The translations under genes and the position numbers were made by a program. From Latrodectus hesperus (Eukaryota; Arthropoda; Arachnida; Araneae; Theridiidae): a stretch of DNA of 64,000 bases. Below are positions 22,259 to 36,107 of the stretch, one piece after another. Position 1 is the stretch's first letter. Every line of letters starts with the position of its first letter. The stretch spans positions 1,612,001-1,676,000 of the forward strand of contig JAJQOW010000021.1 in the NCBI GenBank assembly GCA_037975125.1, read 5' to 3'. Under the pieces are notes generated by a model, which saw nothing but the letters and a program-made list of their open reading frames with translations, ran no database searches and was not told the origin of the DNA.

Positions 22259-24770
22259 GAGTAAGTTCATTAGTTCTAGTAATTACAATGCCATCAAAAT
22301 GATTTTTCCAAGAAATGCTCATGATAAATGGTCTCTACCTAGGACAAAACAAAAATAACAAGGAACCTGAAAAGTCATATAAAGCTAATTTCGCATAATC
22401 GCATTGGACAAATATTAAACTTTTTCTTTTGCTCTCATGCATCTAAAACGAATTTGCCAGGCTCTTGGTGAATTTAGTAATCCGATGATTTGTATTTTTT
22501 TTTTGTGTGAATGCAACATTACGTGCTAATGTAAACGTTTCAGCAAATTTGAGTTTAGCTGACAACTGCCAAACAGCAGTATGAAATTCTGCGAGATTTA
22601 TATGAGAATCTGACACTGATGTAATACGGATATTATAAATTATGTTTATCTTCTATATCTGCTAAAATACACTCTATCTACTTATTTCACAAATATAATA
22701 TTCATCTTCATTTTGAAATTCTACATTTTCATTGAATTACTATTTTTATGCAATGTAAAAATGCGAAAATTCTTTTAATTTTGACCACCATTATAGCCTT
22801 ATAAATATACTTTGATTTTCTTAAGTATTATAATAAAAAATTAATCCATACATTTTGCAATATTTATCTTATCATAAATAAGATTATAATATGATACATT
22901 TTTAAGTATTCTATTATTAAAATCATTTTTAGATAATAGGGAGCGATTATAATATGTGTCTTACTAATTTATTTAAGAAAATAGAAACATATTCTATGTT
23001 TGCACAGAAACTATTTATGACATACAGATTCTTTGCGCATTAAATATGTATTATTGATTTATCACAAACTATTGATAAGCGATGTCAAACTCTTGTAAGG
23101 CAAGTGAAATAACTATTCTGTTACTAATTGAAAGTGTTTCTTACATTAGATATATAATCAGCTTTCTGTTAGAATATGTTTTAATCAGTAATGGATTATT
23201 GATCAGATGCATTATGGATGTGACTTCCAGATGTTTATGTAAGTTTTATCAAATCAGTCAATTTCATCATATGTAAGCAACTTAGTATTTTAACCAAAAT
23301 TATGCATTTTTTACAGAGCTCGTAAGGTATTACCTAAAAATAATGTAGTTAGAACTATGTGTTGACGAGTTTAACTTTTATAAATATGATTTAGATAAAA
23401 AAAATTCAATTTTGAGATGTGATCTCTTAGTAAACCGTACTAATTTACAGTGAACCGTACTGATTTATTGTAATTAGAATTATGATGATATTACGCTTTA
23501 CATGCATAAAAAATTTGTACTTAAAATTTAATTCTGATATTACAGTGTTTGAATTTTTTTTATTTGTTAAGAAAGATAATGGATGAATAATATTTTTTAA
23601 TTATTCTAAATATTTTTTAAAAAATGTGCGAATAAATTAAAAATGAATTATAGTGCTTAATTTCAAGCTAAAATCTTTTTTAGCTCCTCTATAGAATTCA
23701 AATTTATTCTGAATCTACTGAATTATTTTATGTTTGTCAATTATGTATTTACACTTGTGTTGTTTTAAATAAATCAATTTTAGCAAAAAAATCTTTCAAA
23801 TATTTTAGTCGAAAAAATTAGGAACAATTTATAATTTTACTTCACGGAATATGTATTGCATTCAAAATACAAAGCATTTGTGAAATGAAATCTTATAATT
23901 TTATTTTACACGTATATTGGGTATTAATTTGTACATTAAAATGCCATACATATGTAAAATAAAATATTTTTTTATGTTTTTTACTAAATGTTTGTTTTTT
24001 GATGCTTTAAATAAGTAAAGATACACTATAATTGCATATTTGCATTCTTATTTTGCATTTTACAGACTTTTTTAAATTTGCTTTTATTTATTAATCATTG
24101 GACTAATGTGCAACAAATACTAAAAACATCTTTCTATCTTATTTGATTTTATACTTAGAAATCGCTTATGAAAGTTTAAATTTTAATGTATTTTGCTGTA
24201 ATTTTTTTAAAGGAAAGAGAAAATATAGTATTGTTTAAATTAAAATTTTAAATAATGCTAATCATTCTGTATAATATGACATAAATAGCTGGTTGAAATC
24301 CTCAAGTATATTTTTACACATTAACTTCGCCATTATATAACATTCAATATAAATCAATATGACTGCAGTTTTAAATTTAACATTTGATTTCAAATATATT
24401 GCAAATTTAAATACATCTTAAATTTTTAACCATTTATGTGGTTGCTGAAATGAATTCATCAGCTTTTTTTTCTTTTAATTGCTTATATATATGTATTGCG
24501 GATACTCCATTAAATCCTATAATTTAAATTTCTGTGCCCTAAAATCATTTTTTTAACATTGGCATTAATATGTATTTGCTATTTTATTTTAACATCAAAT
24601 TAATATTAAAATATGAAAATAAATATTTCATGCACATTTATTCTCTTTTCAAAAGATACGTAATTGTTTTAATTTTAACAGCAGTTATGTTGTAACTTAT
24701 ATGCAGAAGTTCATATATACATATTTTCTTACAAAAATAAATATTTAATAGTGATTTAAAGATGAACGTT
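22259..24770. other. RYa-R: Intronic AT-rich DNA before exon 2
   Basis: Nothing recognised. The small frame at 23082-23276 has no domain signature. Confidence 0.4.
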
Positions 24771-24780
24771 ATCATTTCAG

Positions 24781-25254
24781 ATGGTGAAAATGATGATTAC
24801 TGTCGTCACTGTGTTCAGCCTGTGCTGGCTTCCTTTGAACATCTTGATCGTTGTTGGCGATGTGGATGAAAGCTTGTGGCAGTACGAAAACATAGTCTAT
24901 GTATGGTTTGTATGCCACTGGTTAGCCATGAGCCACGCGTCCTACAATCCAATCATCTACTGTTGGATGAACTCCATGTTCAGAGATGGATTCCACCAGA
25001 TTTGCCACCGATTTTCGTGCGCTGGTATCAGGAGGAAGAGAAATAGCGATGAAAGTAATCTTCATCGTGGTAACACTTACTCTACTTGCGCCAGTGTAAG
25101 GAACTTGAGTTTAGCTGGTCCATCCCCACGGCTTCTCTTCAAAAATGACAAGTTCATTATAAAGCCAAGTCCCACGCCCTCTACCAGATTAATGGTTCAG
25201 CATGCATGTCACTATGTCTCTGAAGATGATTTGGTGACAGACACTGAAGTTTAA
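24781..25254 (+). CDS. RYa-R: RYamide receptor, exon 2 (residues 256-412, TM6 to C-terminus)
   Basis: The second and last coding exon. It begins immediately after the acceptor cag at 24778-24780 and completes the receptor. TM6 carries CWLP at 270-273 (toggle-switch Trp). TM7 carries the FVCHWLAMSHASYNPIIYCW stretch with NPIIY at 311-315. FRDGF at 322-326 starts helix 8, and Cys 329 and 335 are possible palmitoylation sites. The remaining ~75-residue tail is Ser/Thr/Pro-rich. It ends in TAA. The ATG at its first codon is the internal Met of KRK-MVKMM, not a translation start. Total length of 412 aa is normal for the family. Confidence 0.88.
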   Translation: MVKMMITVVTVFSLCWLPLNILIVVGDVDESLWQYENIVYVWFVCHWLAMSHASYNPIIYCWMNSMFRDGFHQICHRFSCAGIRRKRNSDESNLHRGNTYSTCASVRNLSLAGPSPRLLFKNDKFIIKPSPTPSTRLMVQHACHYVSEDDLVTDTEV

Positions 25255-25320
25255 CAATTCCATTTTTTGGATAAAAATTTTTGGTGTAATTTATCCATCA
25301 CAATTCCAACTTCACTTTGA

Positions 25321-25326
25321 AATAAA
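25321..25326 (+). other. RYa-R: Candidate poly(A) signal AATAAA
   Basis: The first AATAAA after the stop codon, 67 bases downstream. In AT-rich DNA this hexamer is common by chance, so the assignment rests on position only. Confidence 0.4.
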
Positions 25327-25329
25327 GTA

Positions 25330-26730
25330 AGAGTAATTTAGTCATAATATCTCATACTTAGAATTTACTCATTCAAAAGTATACTTCATACATTATACAC
25401 CAATTGGAACATGCAATGAACTCATAACATTTTGATTAAAAACATAATCGATTCTGTGAGTATGGACTAAGTCTACGTGATGCATGATCTCACTTTAATA
25501 TTATATTCCACCTGAATATGAGTGCCAAATATTCATTACATTGTAATATATAATTGATAGCTAGATTAAGCTAATTGGCCAAATTTAATCACTATTTTAA
25601 AGTAAATATGTATTGAAATAACACATATTCCAATATTTTATTTATTGAATAACAATCAAAAAAGTTAAAATGCATTAACAAGATGCATTGTTCTTAGAAA
25701 GAATTTCTTAGAAATGTATTAAAAAATGAGTGAATGTCTTTCAAAATTGTTTCGGAAATGTTTTTCTCCCATATTGAAAGTATTTACTTTTCGAGAAGGG
25801 CAAACATTTTATGTTTTTATCGATACTAAAAAAGCGCAAAATATTGCATAACTCTGCAGAAAATTAACAAAAAATTAACGTTATTGCGATATATTCTTTT
25901 TGAAATTTCTCTCAGAGTTGTTTCCATTCTATATTGTTTCTATATTTTTATAAAAAAAAGGATAATTTACAAGAGTACCACAGAATTACAGCATTTGTTT
26001 TATGCTTAATTCTTTTAAAGGGAAGTTTTCTAGGGACTGTTTTTGTGGAAATTTGAAATTTGACGTGATTTGGTTATTTGTAATATCATTTTTATGAATG
26101 AAAAAATTGAGATTATGTTTCCCTTTGAAAATATTTTAGAAAGAAATCTTTTTGTCCAGAAGCAAAAACGTTATGCTTTAGTTTTTAAAATTCCTATACA
26201 TTCTTAAATCACTTATGAATTTATGAATATTAATTTTTATAAGACGAGTAATATCTATTTGTGCAATATTTCTTATATTGTTGTTTAAATATTAAATTTA
26301 TTATACATTTGAACGTTTTTAGAACATAAATATTCAATTTATTATATTCTAAAACATGTGTAAATAATTATATTTCATGGACAATAAGAAATATTTCATC
26401 TGCTTTTAAATGTTTCTATTTTTTCTCCTCGTAAATGCAAATATAAATACAGAAAATATTTAAAAAATTATAAGCTTTTTTCCTGAAAAATGACTATCAA
26501 AGAATAATGCTAATACGGAATAAAATTACACTTAATGATCTAGGATATAAAAATACACTTTTAATTGCATGGAATTAGCTTCTGCATCGAAATATATCTC
26601 CTCCTATAAAAGCATTCAAGTTCATTTTATGGGTTTAGTTCATAGTCTTCTTTGATTATAGATTCTAGGTCTAGGATTTCTTTTTATGTGAAAAAACCGG
26701 ACGTAAATATTATATTTTCACAGAGCAACT
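25330..26730. other. AT-rich DNA downstream of the receptor
   Basis: Nothing recognised. It may contain the rest of the 3'UTR. Confidence 0.35.
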
Positions 26731-26731
26731 A

Positions 26732-26765
26732 TCAAGGGAAACTATCTCTTGATAGTTTCCCTTGA
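26732..26765. repeat. Perfect 15-bp inverted repeat, 4-base loop
   Basis: tcaagggaaactatc (26732-26746), loop tctt, then its exact reverse complement gatagtttcccttga (26751-26765). The stem stops at both outer edges. It is too short for a typical animal pre-miRNA. Its GC content stands out from the surrounding AT-rich DNA. Confidence 0.8.
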
Positions 26766-27112
26766 CTTGTTATTTCTTCTTTAACGATAGCCTTAAGCTG
26801 AATATCCTATAAGGATTTTGGATTTTATTACAATATGCATGCAATATCATGTATACAAAAAGTGGAGCAACACTTTGAAGAGACATCTATTTTGATTTGA
26901 CTTAATGACTTGTCTGAAAGGGAAGCACGGTAAGTATTTTGAATAATATTAGTTCATTGATATTGATCCTTAAAATATTTTTCAATAAATCTCAGCTAAG
27001 CAATTTAGATCTAAATTTTATCGCTTATAATAAAAAACACATTTTTCTGAAAATATCCATTTTAATGGAACAAAAAGTTAAAAGGAATTTTTATATAAAT
27101 TTTATGTAGGAT

Positions 27113-27183
<71 letters not shown>

Positions 27184-29034
27184 TGGATTAATCACCACAG
27201 AATAAAACAAAGGGATAATTAAATGTTCCAGATGATGTTTCTTATTGCAAAAAATTTTAAAACAGATAAATGTATTCTATCCACTTATACATGATTTAAC
27301 AAATATTCATAATGTATATAATTTTTATTCGCATTGTGAATTTTAATTTTCCATTGCCCTTCATTTAAAATTTTTAATTTCCTGGTACGATAAAATAAAC
27401 AATTTATTTTCTTTACATTTATGGAATATTTTAATACAAATATTTTATCTGTTGATATAAGTTAAGCATGTATTAATTTATTCTATCTATTGCAAGTGTT
27501 TACGTAAAAAAATAATGTAAAGAGGTTCCTCAAAATGTTCACAGGGAAATATGTAAGCAAATTTTTATATGCAATTTTTTACAATGTATAGAATTGTCAC
27601 AAATATTTCTATTTAGAGTATTAATTCTTACTGGTATTCATGGCAGCATAGACGTATGTTATGGTTTCTGAATAGTATATTCAGTTTTACATATAAGTAT
27701 TGGTAGATTTACTAATTTTTTAATTAATTTGTGTAAATACATTTTTTTACAATTTTATTAAAATTCTATTATTATTAATTTTTTGTAATACGTATAATGA
27801 TATAAGTTAAACATTACAAATAACTTAGATACAGTTAAATTTAAAAGCTGTAGTTTACTTCCTTAAAAGGAATTTAAAACTTAAATCGTAATATTTTAGG
27901 ATTGATAACCATGAAAACTAAATTCAATACATAACTATTATATTATAAAAACATGACTATTATATTTTCTGTTACAAATTATATACATTACTAGTCGATT
28001 AAATGAATATGATTTATCTGGTTATTTTAAAGGATACAAAAAAGAAGATATCGCTACAAAAATTTAAGGGAAGAATATTGAATGAAATCGTAGATGATAT
28101 TTACACAATTTTATTAAAGAGAATTGTAACAACATAATAATTGCAGTTGCTTGGATGCCAGCGATAATTAATATATTAACATTTTCCTGATTACAATGAA
28201 ATTTCTAATTTCTTTTAGATCCATTTTAGATTACAATAGGATGCTAATTATATCTTATTGTTCAAAATAATTATACATTTTCTTAGGACTTTCGAGATTT
28301 CTGTATCAGTTGCGTCATAGAAAGTAAAAAATTTCACATGTATATATTTTATTTCCTCAATTAAATTGGATTGTTATCATGGTTACCTATAAAAATACAT
28401 ATTTGCTGTTGATTATAAGCAGGAAGCAAAAGTTACTGCATCTAGAAATATTTCGTTTTACCATGAAATTGAAGTGGAAAACACTTTTTAAAAATTAAGT
28501 AGCAACATAATTAGATTCGAATATATGATGATTTTTATAGATTTCCTTTTCTGACAACACTAGTGTGAATTTTGGTTGTAAATTGAAATATCAAACATTT
28601 TAGCTGTCACCATAAACAGTCATATTTCACTATATTTATTAATTGACGTTATATTGAAGTTTTTAATGATCATGAAGTATCATAAACAACAACAAAAATT
28701 CAACATCTTTCGCATATGGTTCTTAAAATCATATTGAACCATTAAGTATTTGCTGACAATATCTTTTGCGAAATGCTTTTGCAAAACTTGAAAATAATTT
28801 TACATATAAATTAATTCAGTTATTTCCTTTCAAATTTTTGGCAATATTTTTATTGTTTCGATTACATAATCTTAAATATTCTTCTATATAATTTTTGCTT
28901 TTCATAGAATTATTAAACTAAATTAGTTTTGGTTACAGCTTATTCTGAAAGAAATTGACATTTGTCAGATCAGCTCCAGTAGGATGTTGAGAGCTAAAAA
29001 TTCTGTAACAATAAGAAAATTGGATGTTAAGTTC
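26766..29034. other. AT-rich DNA with one (TA)n array
   Basis: A (TA)n array occupies about 27112-27181. Nothing else was recognised. Confidence 0.4.
27112..27181. repeat. (TA)n microsatellite
   Basis: About 70 bp of TA with one TACA interruption at the left edge. Confidence 0.93.
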
Positions 29035-29292
29035 GGCACAAATGCCGTATTATCCAGGATGTCAAATTTTAAGTTTGGCAATTTTTTTACTCATTTTATT
29101 ATGTATCTTGTAACCTGATTTTTATTACGTCATAAGAGACCTATATGAGAATCATGCTGAAAATTCTATTTTGGCAGCCCTAGAATTTCATTGTGCACAT
29201 CAAAATACGTCATCTTCGTAACATTTCTTCATCGCCAAAAAACTTCAGAATTTAACACCCTGGATTATATATTATACAGATTATATCTGTGC
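29035..29292 (-). mobile_element. MITE-like element, copy 2 (inverted)
   Basis: The left end gcacaaatgccgtattatcc and the reverse-complemented right end gcacagatataatctg are related. The reverse complement of the interior reproduces the order of copy 1: ggcgatgaagaaatgtta, then gccaaaatagaattttc, then atgacgtaataaaaa. No clear target duplication. It lacks the extra internal segment of copy 1. Confidence 0.6.
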
Positions 29293-30959
29293 TTTAGAAA
29301 GTGTAATTCAACCCAGAATGCTAAACTGTTCTAAATATTGAATTTTATTAGTGATTCTATTTCATAAGATTTTCTGATTATAATCTACGATTTTTTCAAA
29401 CTTATCAGAAGAATTATTAGTGCTATGATTAATACCAATGTTGTATGAATTTATATTTATATCTCTATTTAAGTAATTGTTAAAAAACTTCTGACTTTAT
29501 TATGTATATTTGGTATCCGGGTATTTCATTTGAAAATTAAGATTTCAATTCATTATGGAAAAAATAAATATAAATACATATATGTTCAATTCTACGGTTT
29601 ATTTACTAAAACTAAAGTATATGTACAAATTAAAATAATTGTAATTTTTTTAATTTATAACAATTTTGACTTTGAAAGTTAATGGTATATTATTCACATA
29701 TTGCAAATTAATTTTTAAATATCATATGCCATATATATCAATTTATTCCTAACTTTTCACACGTCTAGAATAACAACTATTCATGTAGAAAATTAACACT
29801 TCTTTGTTTATCACTGTGTAAATTTAGTAAGATTAAATAAAAACTTATGAATATTTAGTGCATAAATATGATATGTTTTAGATTTACTAAGCATATTTTT
29901 TTTTGATTTACTCAATGTATAAATTTTCAAAAATAAATTTTTTTAAATTGGGTATTTTGTAATTCATTTTAGTTAATTTATTCGAATTGATAAGATATTT
30001 TACTATACATATCAGATAATTTATAGAACACAGAATTCAAATAGTTTTGTTTAATTGCTTTTAAAAGGTAACGAAAAATATTTCGATTATAAAAAATAAA
30101 ATAAATGAAATGTAAGTATGAAATTTAAAAAAAATTAACAATATAAATAGTGTATGAATATTTTTTAAAAAAAGAAATAATAATATTGAATTGAAGAAAA
30201 CATATTTATAAAGACTTTTTAAATGTAGAAGAATTTTTGTTCAGAATAAAATATTATAATAAAATACCAAAATTATACATAAAAAATAAGGATTTTTAAA
30301 ATTTTTAAAAATAAATTCAATATAAACTGATTTAAACAAAATGAAACTAAAGTTAAGTTTATATTAGAGAAAGCAGAATAAACCATCTGTTAGATTTTTT
30401 CAATTAAGGGACCAATTTTGTCACACTTTTTCTTACCAGAGAACAAGAAGAAAAGCATTATGAACTTATTCATTACAAATTTCTATAAAATAAACAAATA
30501 AACTCATCTTAATGCTTTCCCATCAATCAATCAATAAAGTTTTAAAATATATATATAATTAAAAGCATAAAAGAGAAATTAAATAATAAACTTGACAAAG
30601 GAAACATTTCAGAATATTAGCAACTTCATATGGCAGTATGAAGAGTGTCAAGAATTTATAAAATATTATGATAAAATAGATGACTAATTTATGATAAATC
30701 ATGATTAAGTGAACATCAAAAAGTGATTAAGAGAAATCCTGGAATAAAATGATTTCAAATTGAAAAAATAAAGTTACTTCAAAAACTTTAATTAAACATA
30801 CCAAGATGAGAAATGTATAATACAAACAGTCAGAAGCTTGTTAACAACGATTGAACAAAAATAATTTGATAAGCACAATTAGAAATATAAATGTATTAGA
30901 TGTAAAAAATCAAAATAAATAGTGAAAAAATAACAATAAATTAAAATCTATATACATAT
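29293..30959. other. AT-rich DNA, nothing recognised
   Basis: No gene, repeat array or RNA signal identified. Confidence 0.4.
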
Positions 30960-30965
30960 ATATGA

Positions 30966-31236
30966 GGATGTGGAATTGGTCTATTTGATGATGATATAGT
31001 TCTATGGAATAATGGGTCTAGTATTAATATAAAAGAATCCAGAATAAATATATCACTACAAAATATTCTGAACTTTGCTGCAGATCACAAGCTTTGCTTC
31101 AGTCTTCCTAAATCTATAACCAGATTCTTTACAACCAATAAACACTTGTGTAGCTATAAACCTAATATCTTTCTCAATGCTGACCACTAGGGAAGTTGGA
31201 CATCCTTGCTGTCAGGATGGAAGTTGGACATCCTTG
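30966..31236 (+). pseudogene. Non-LTR retrotransposon, reverse transcriptase fragment (upstream part)
   Basis: From 30978 the frame reads GLFDDDIVLWNNG, which is the (F/Y)ADD catalytic box of a non-LTR reverse transcriptase with Ala replaced by Asp. It continues into SLQNILNFAADHKLCFSLPK, typical of the following thumb-proximal region, to a stop at 31188. Endonuclease and most of the RT are absent, so the copy is 5'-truncated. It is separated from its continuation at 31522 by an inserted SINE. ggaagttggacatccttg occurs twice (31191 and 31219), a small local duplication next to the insertion point. Confidence 0.75.
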
Positions 31237-31521
31237 CCGTCCAACTTGCCTAGTGGTTAGAGTGCCTGACTGCGAATAGGGAGGTCCTGTGTTCAAATCC
31301 CGGTTCCTGCATGGATGTACTTTCTCTTTCCATCTATCCTGTATTTGTCCTTTCCTTGTATGAATGGATTGTAAATGGTTGCCTAGTCTGTAAACGGGTA
31401 CCTATCGCATGTGTGTACTGAGGAAGTCGGACTCAACTCCTAAATATGGTTCAGTTTGAAAAGTGGAGCAGCGCACCCCATAATGCAAGCCTAGCTGGCA
31501 CACGACAACAATAACAACAAG
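31237..31521 (+). mobile_element. tRNA-derived SINE family 1, tail B, inside a LINE
   Basis: The head gccgtccaacttgcctagtgg and body match family 1 up to tatcgcatgtgtgta. The tail then switches to tail B (ctgaggaagtcgg, gtggagcagcgcacccc, agcctagctggcacacg) and ends (ACA)n. ggacatcctt just before the head and again at 31522 serves as the target duplication, showing the SINE landed in the retrotransposon. Confidence 0.88.
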
Positions 31522-32930
31522 GGACATCCTTTGAATTTTGAGAGAAATCCCAAGTATCTTGGATTCGTGCTTGATTCTGAAATTACATGTAACAATCATA
31601 TCTACTCGCAAGTAAACAAGGCCAGAAAGAGACATAATATTTTCAAATTTATTTCCAGATGTGATTGGGACGCTGACGCCAGGACATTTAGAAAAACTTG
31701 CATTGCTTTAATCAGATTCATTCTTGAATACAGGTGCCAGATATATCATGTCGCCTCATACAAATCTGCAAAGTCTAGAAAGAGTGAAACTGGGTACAGC
31801 ATGCTTAATTAGTGGACTTCGTAAAATTATGCCTACTAATATTTTCCTTTATGAGGTTGATTTGAAGCCTTTGCGGCTTAGATGTATCCCAAATCTTGCA
31901 AAATACTTCAGCAAGATCTTGAGCTTTGGAAATCAAAACCGTACCGCAAGTTTTGTCTGTGGATGGCAAAATAACCAAAGACTAAAAAGTAATAGTCCCC
32001 TTAGTCAAGCCGAAAATCTAGATCTGTTGAATTTAATTCACTAAGGCCTGTTGAGTCTCCCGTAGTTTCTTTGTCAGGAGTATATTTCCAAGCTGAATTA
32101 TTCACTCATACCAATAAATCTGCCCGTCACCCAGAATACTTGAGACGGGCTGCTCTTGAAGTAATTGACAGTATCCCTTCTGAGGCAGCCCAGATTCATA
32201 CAAACGGCAGTAAGAGGGATGTTTGCACTGGGGGTGGGGCTGTTGTCAGATTAGGTAGGGAAGTAATTCTTCTTAAACGCAGAAATTATGATAAGTGCTC
32301 AGTTTTTGCCCCTGAACTGATCACCATTGACATGGCTCTAGACTTCATTTCTAGGCAACGTTTATCTGGATACTTTCGGGCAGCTAAAGCGCCATCTAAT
32401 ATCCAAAATATTGGAGACTAACAACTGAAAGAAAAGGGATTGGAATTATTGAGAAGCTCTCCTCATCTTCTAGCCTACATCTTCAATGCATACTATCCCA
32501 AGTACAATGAAGTGCCAGATGGATTGGTAAAAGAAGGAACTGCTATGCCATTTACTGAGGGGTTTCCATTGACCTACTTTGGGAAGTACTCATTAAGCAA
32601 GGCCTCAATAAACATCTCTTGGAGGCATCCACCAGAACACCCATGGTATATAAGTAAGGATCCTGGTACATGGATTGGCTTCGTCGGTGACAGAAAAGAC
32701 CAAGCTCCCTTGGCTCGACTTGAACTGGACATTTTAAAACCCTTCTATTTTCCAATGGTGCCAAGACCTTCCGAGTTTGCACCGAATGCCACATAGAAGA
32801 GGCCAGTCCCAAACATCTTTTAGACTGCACTGGTCTACTTCGTGAGGATCTCCTTAAGGAGCCCGGTTTGGCTGCGTTGGAATTTAAAGCGGACGACCTC
32901 ATAGAACTGATTTCTGATAAGAAGGATTAG
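31522..32930 (+). pseudogene. Non-LTR (Jockey-like) retrotransposon: RT end, RNase H, C-terminal CCHC
   Basis: Continuation of the element. PKYLGFVLDSEITCNNHI (~31545-31600) through ALIRFILEYRC is the RT C-terminal region. After a frameshift near 31780 it continues to ~32040. RNase H follows: HTNGSKRD (catalytic Asp replaced by Asn), APELITIDMALDF, a stop at 32419, then VPDGLVKEGT, the region of the last catalytic Asp. The C-terminus HPPEHPWY...CTECHIEEASPKHLLDC carries a CCHC zinc motif and ends ISDKKD-stop at 32928-32930 after another frameshift. At least two shifts and several stops make it dead. It belongs to the same lineage as the fragment at 56820. Confidence 0.82.
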
Positions 32931-33242
32931 TTGTTGTTGTTACTAATGACACTTGGACAAGCCATGCTCGCTATACCTTGACTATGCGAATTTAAGTCAA
33001 TTGGGAGCGTCTTTCGTTTTAATCAGACCACCATGAAGATGAAAGTACGAATTTGCTCTACACACATGCCATAGGTACCTATTTATAGGGTAGGCAACCT
33101 TTCACACCTCATTCATACCATTTTAAAGGACAAAGACAGGATAGATAGAGAGAGAAAGTACATCCATGCCCGAACTGGGATTCGAACCCAGGTACTTCTT
33201 TATCCGCAGTCCACGCTGACTACTAGACAAGTTGGGTGGCGG
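32931..33242 (-). mobile_element. tRNA-derived SINE family 1, tail A, at the LINE 3' end
   Basis: A full-length minus-strand copy: (CAA)n, tail A, central block, body, B box (gggattcgaaccca as read on +) and head. An 11-bp target duplication, agaaggattag, lies at 32920-32930 and 33243-33253. The left copy overlaps the last codons of the retrotransposon, so the SINE inserted exactly at its stop codon. The frame at 33123-33377 is incidental. Confidence 0.9.
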
Positions 33243-33253
33243 AGAAGGATTAG

Positions 33254-34888
33254 TAAGAAGAATATATATATTCATATTTAGGTGAAATATTTCATGACGG
33301 TTAATAATATAAGTTTTTAATTTTTCCGCAATATTAAATTGTAAAATTCTATGAAAAATAAATGTTGATTTATTCACATATAAATACTAAAATTTAAATT
33401 TTAAGAGTAAACAATTTATTTTATAATTTCATTAAAGATTAATTTAAAAATCTGAAATAAAAATGTTGTATTTACAAAATTTATTTTATTATTTTCTAGG
33501 AATTATTTAAACGTAAAATATTTTAAAATGATATTTATTTTTCAGAAAATGTTGTATAATAAAAGCAGAACTAAACTATTAATTTCAAAAAAAATCATTA
33601 TTCAAGTGCAGTCTCATACCCGAAACGAAACTTCTTTCCTAAATGTTAAGGCGGATAATTCTAAGAGTTATCAATCATAAAACTTATGTCATACTTTTCA
33701 TATAATAAATAATTTTAAATTTTTCAAACAGCTATGAAGTTTTTAGAAAAAGTGCTATTAACTATATTTTAATGAAATTCGCTTAGATGTATTATCTTCT
33801 GAATGATGCTTTATGTTTCCGTTATTTATTAAATAATACTTTAATGAATTTCTTTGCTCTTGAATTCCTTGAATTTCTTTGATTAATTATCCAATCATGC
33901 ATTTTAATATTAAATGATACTTAATCTAATAGAGTTTCCTAAGTATACAAAAACTTTAAATGAAGCTCCGAAATTTAAATATATACTATGGAACACGTTA
34001 CGTTTTGCTGCGGTTTAAAAATTTTAATAAATATGAGTTTCATTTTTAAGAACAATCTTACTGAAGTTCACACAACTTTATTTTCCTACTTTATAAAATC
34101 CCATTTTTTTATTTTATCAATTTTAGGAAATTTTTTGATAAGCAATTTTGTAAAACTTTTATGTGAAAATTGAAGCAATAACATTATATATTAAACTTCT
34201 CTTATTTTGCATAAGTTCTGAATAAAAAATATATTAAATTTACACCACATGACTAAGTCAAAAGTAACTGAGTAATCAGACAAACTTAAAATAAAAATTA
34301 TTGCTTTAATTTTGAAAAAAAGTTAGGATTTTTAATTATAAAAATTAATCAATATACTTTGCTAAACATTAAGAATGATATCGGTGATAGTTCTAAGAGA
34401 AATAGTATAGTTTGTTGTTCAATTATAATATTATACCTTCAAATCAGTTAAGTAACAATTACTTTTCCAAAACGCAATTCCTGGAATAGTTACTTTTGCG
34501 GTTAGTCACACCCAGCTGTCTGTAACTGAAAAAGGCCTACCATAACTGATATAAAAGGCGTGTTTAAAAGATACAATGTATGTCAAAATGTCACGTTACT
34601 GAAGCGACATGTATTTTCATTGGCATTGATAAATTTATATTAGAGTAAATATATAGTTTGCTTTTATTCTATCAATTTTGGGGAAATTACAAAGACATTC
34701 GTTTTCCTTTTATGTTTCCCAAAAATAAAATTTATTACTTATCGAATTACATATAGAAACGCACATATCGTAACAAAACCGTATTGGTACTTAATGATGA
34801 TTTCAATTATCTACTATTACATTGTATCAAATATGCATTAACATTTATCCAAAGATAGAATAATTTATGAGAGAAACACATATAAAGC
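33254..34888. other. AT-rich DNA, nothing recognised
   Basis: No domain signature in the small frame at 33988-34173. The 3' untranslated end of the retrotransposon probably stops within the first few dozen bases. Confidence 0.4.
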
Positions 34889-35921
<1,033 letters not shown>

Positions 35922-36107
35922 CTTGTTTGTTTGTTTGTTTGTCGCTCAACGGTCATTTTTTGCACACGAGGGCTAATTAGACCGGGACTTACGGCTTAAA
36001 GTGGATTCCGAACCACTACAAACATCCATGCCCATGGTGGGATTCGAACCCACGAACTGTTGAACCGAAGGCAAGAGCGCTAACCATTCAGCTGCCAGCT
36101 CGGCTGC
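35922..36107 (-). mobile_element. tRNA-derived SINE family 3
   Basis: The least decayed family 3 copy. The minus strand reads gccgagctggcagctgaatgg (head), gtgggttcgaatcccacc (B box), gggcatggatgtttgtagtgg, ggtctaattagccctcg and an (AAAC)4 tail. It closely matches the copy at 13724. No clear target duplication was found. Confidence 0.87.

Noticed and set aside
24781..25254. ATG at 24781 as the start of a separate gene
   Set aside because: It follows a splice acceptor directly and encodes TM6-TM7 only; it is an internal Met of the receptor.
26732..26765. microRNA precursor
   Set aside because: A 15-bp stem with a 4-base loop is too short for Drosha/Dicer-type processing.
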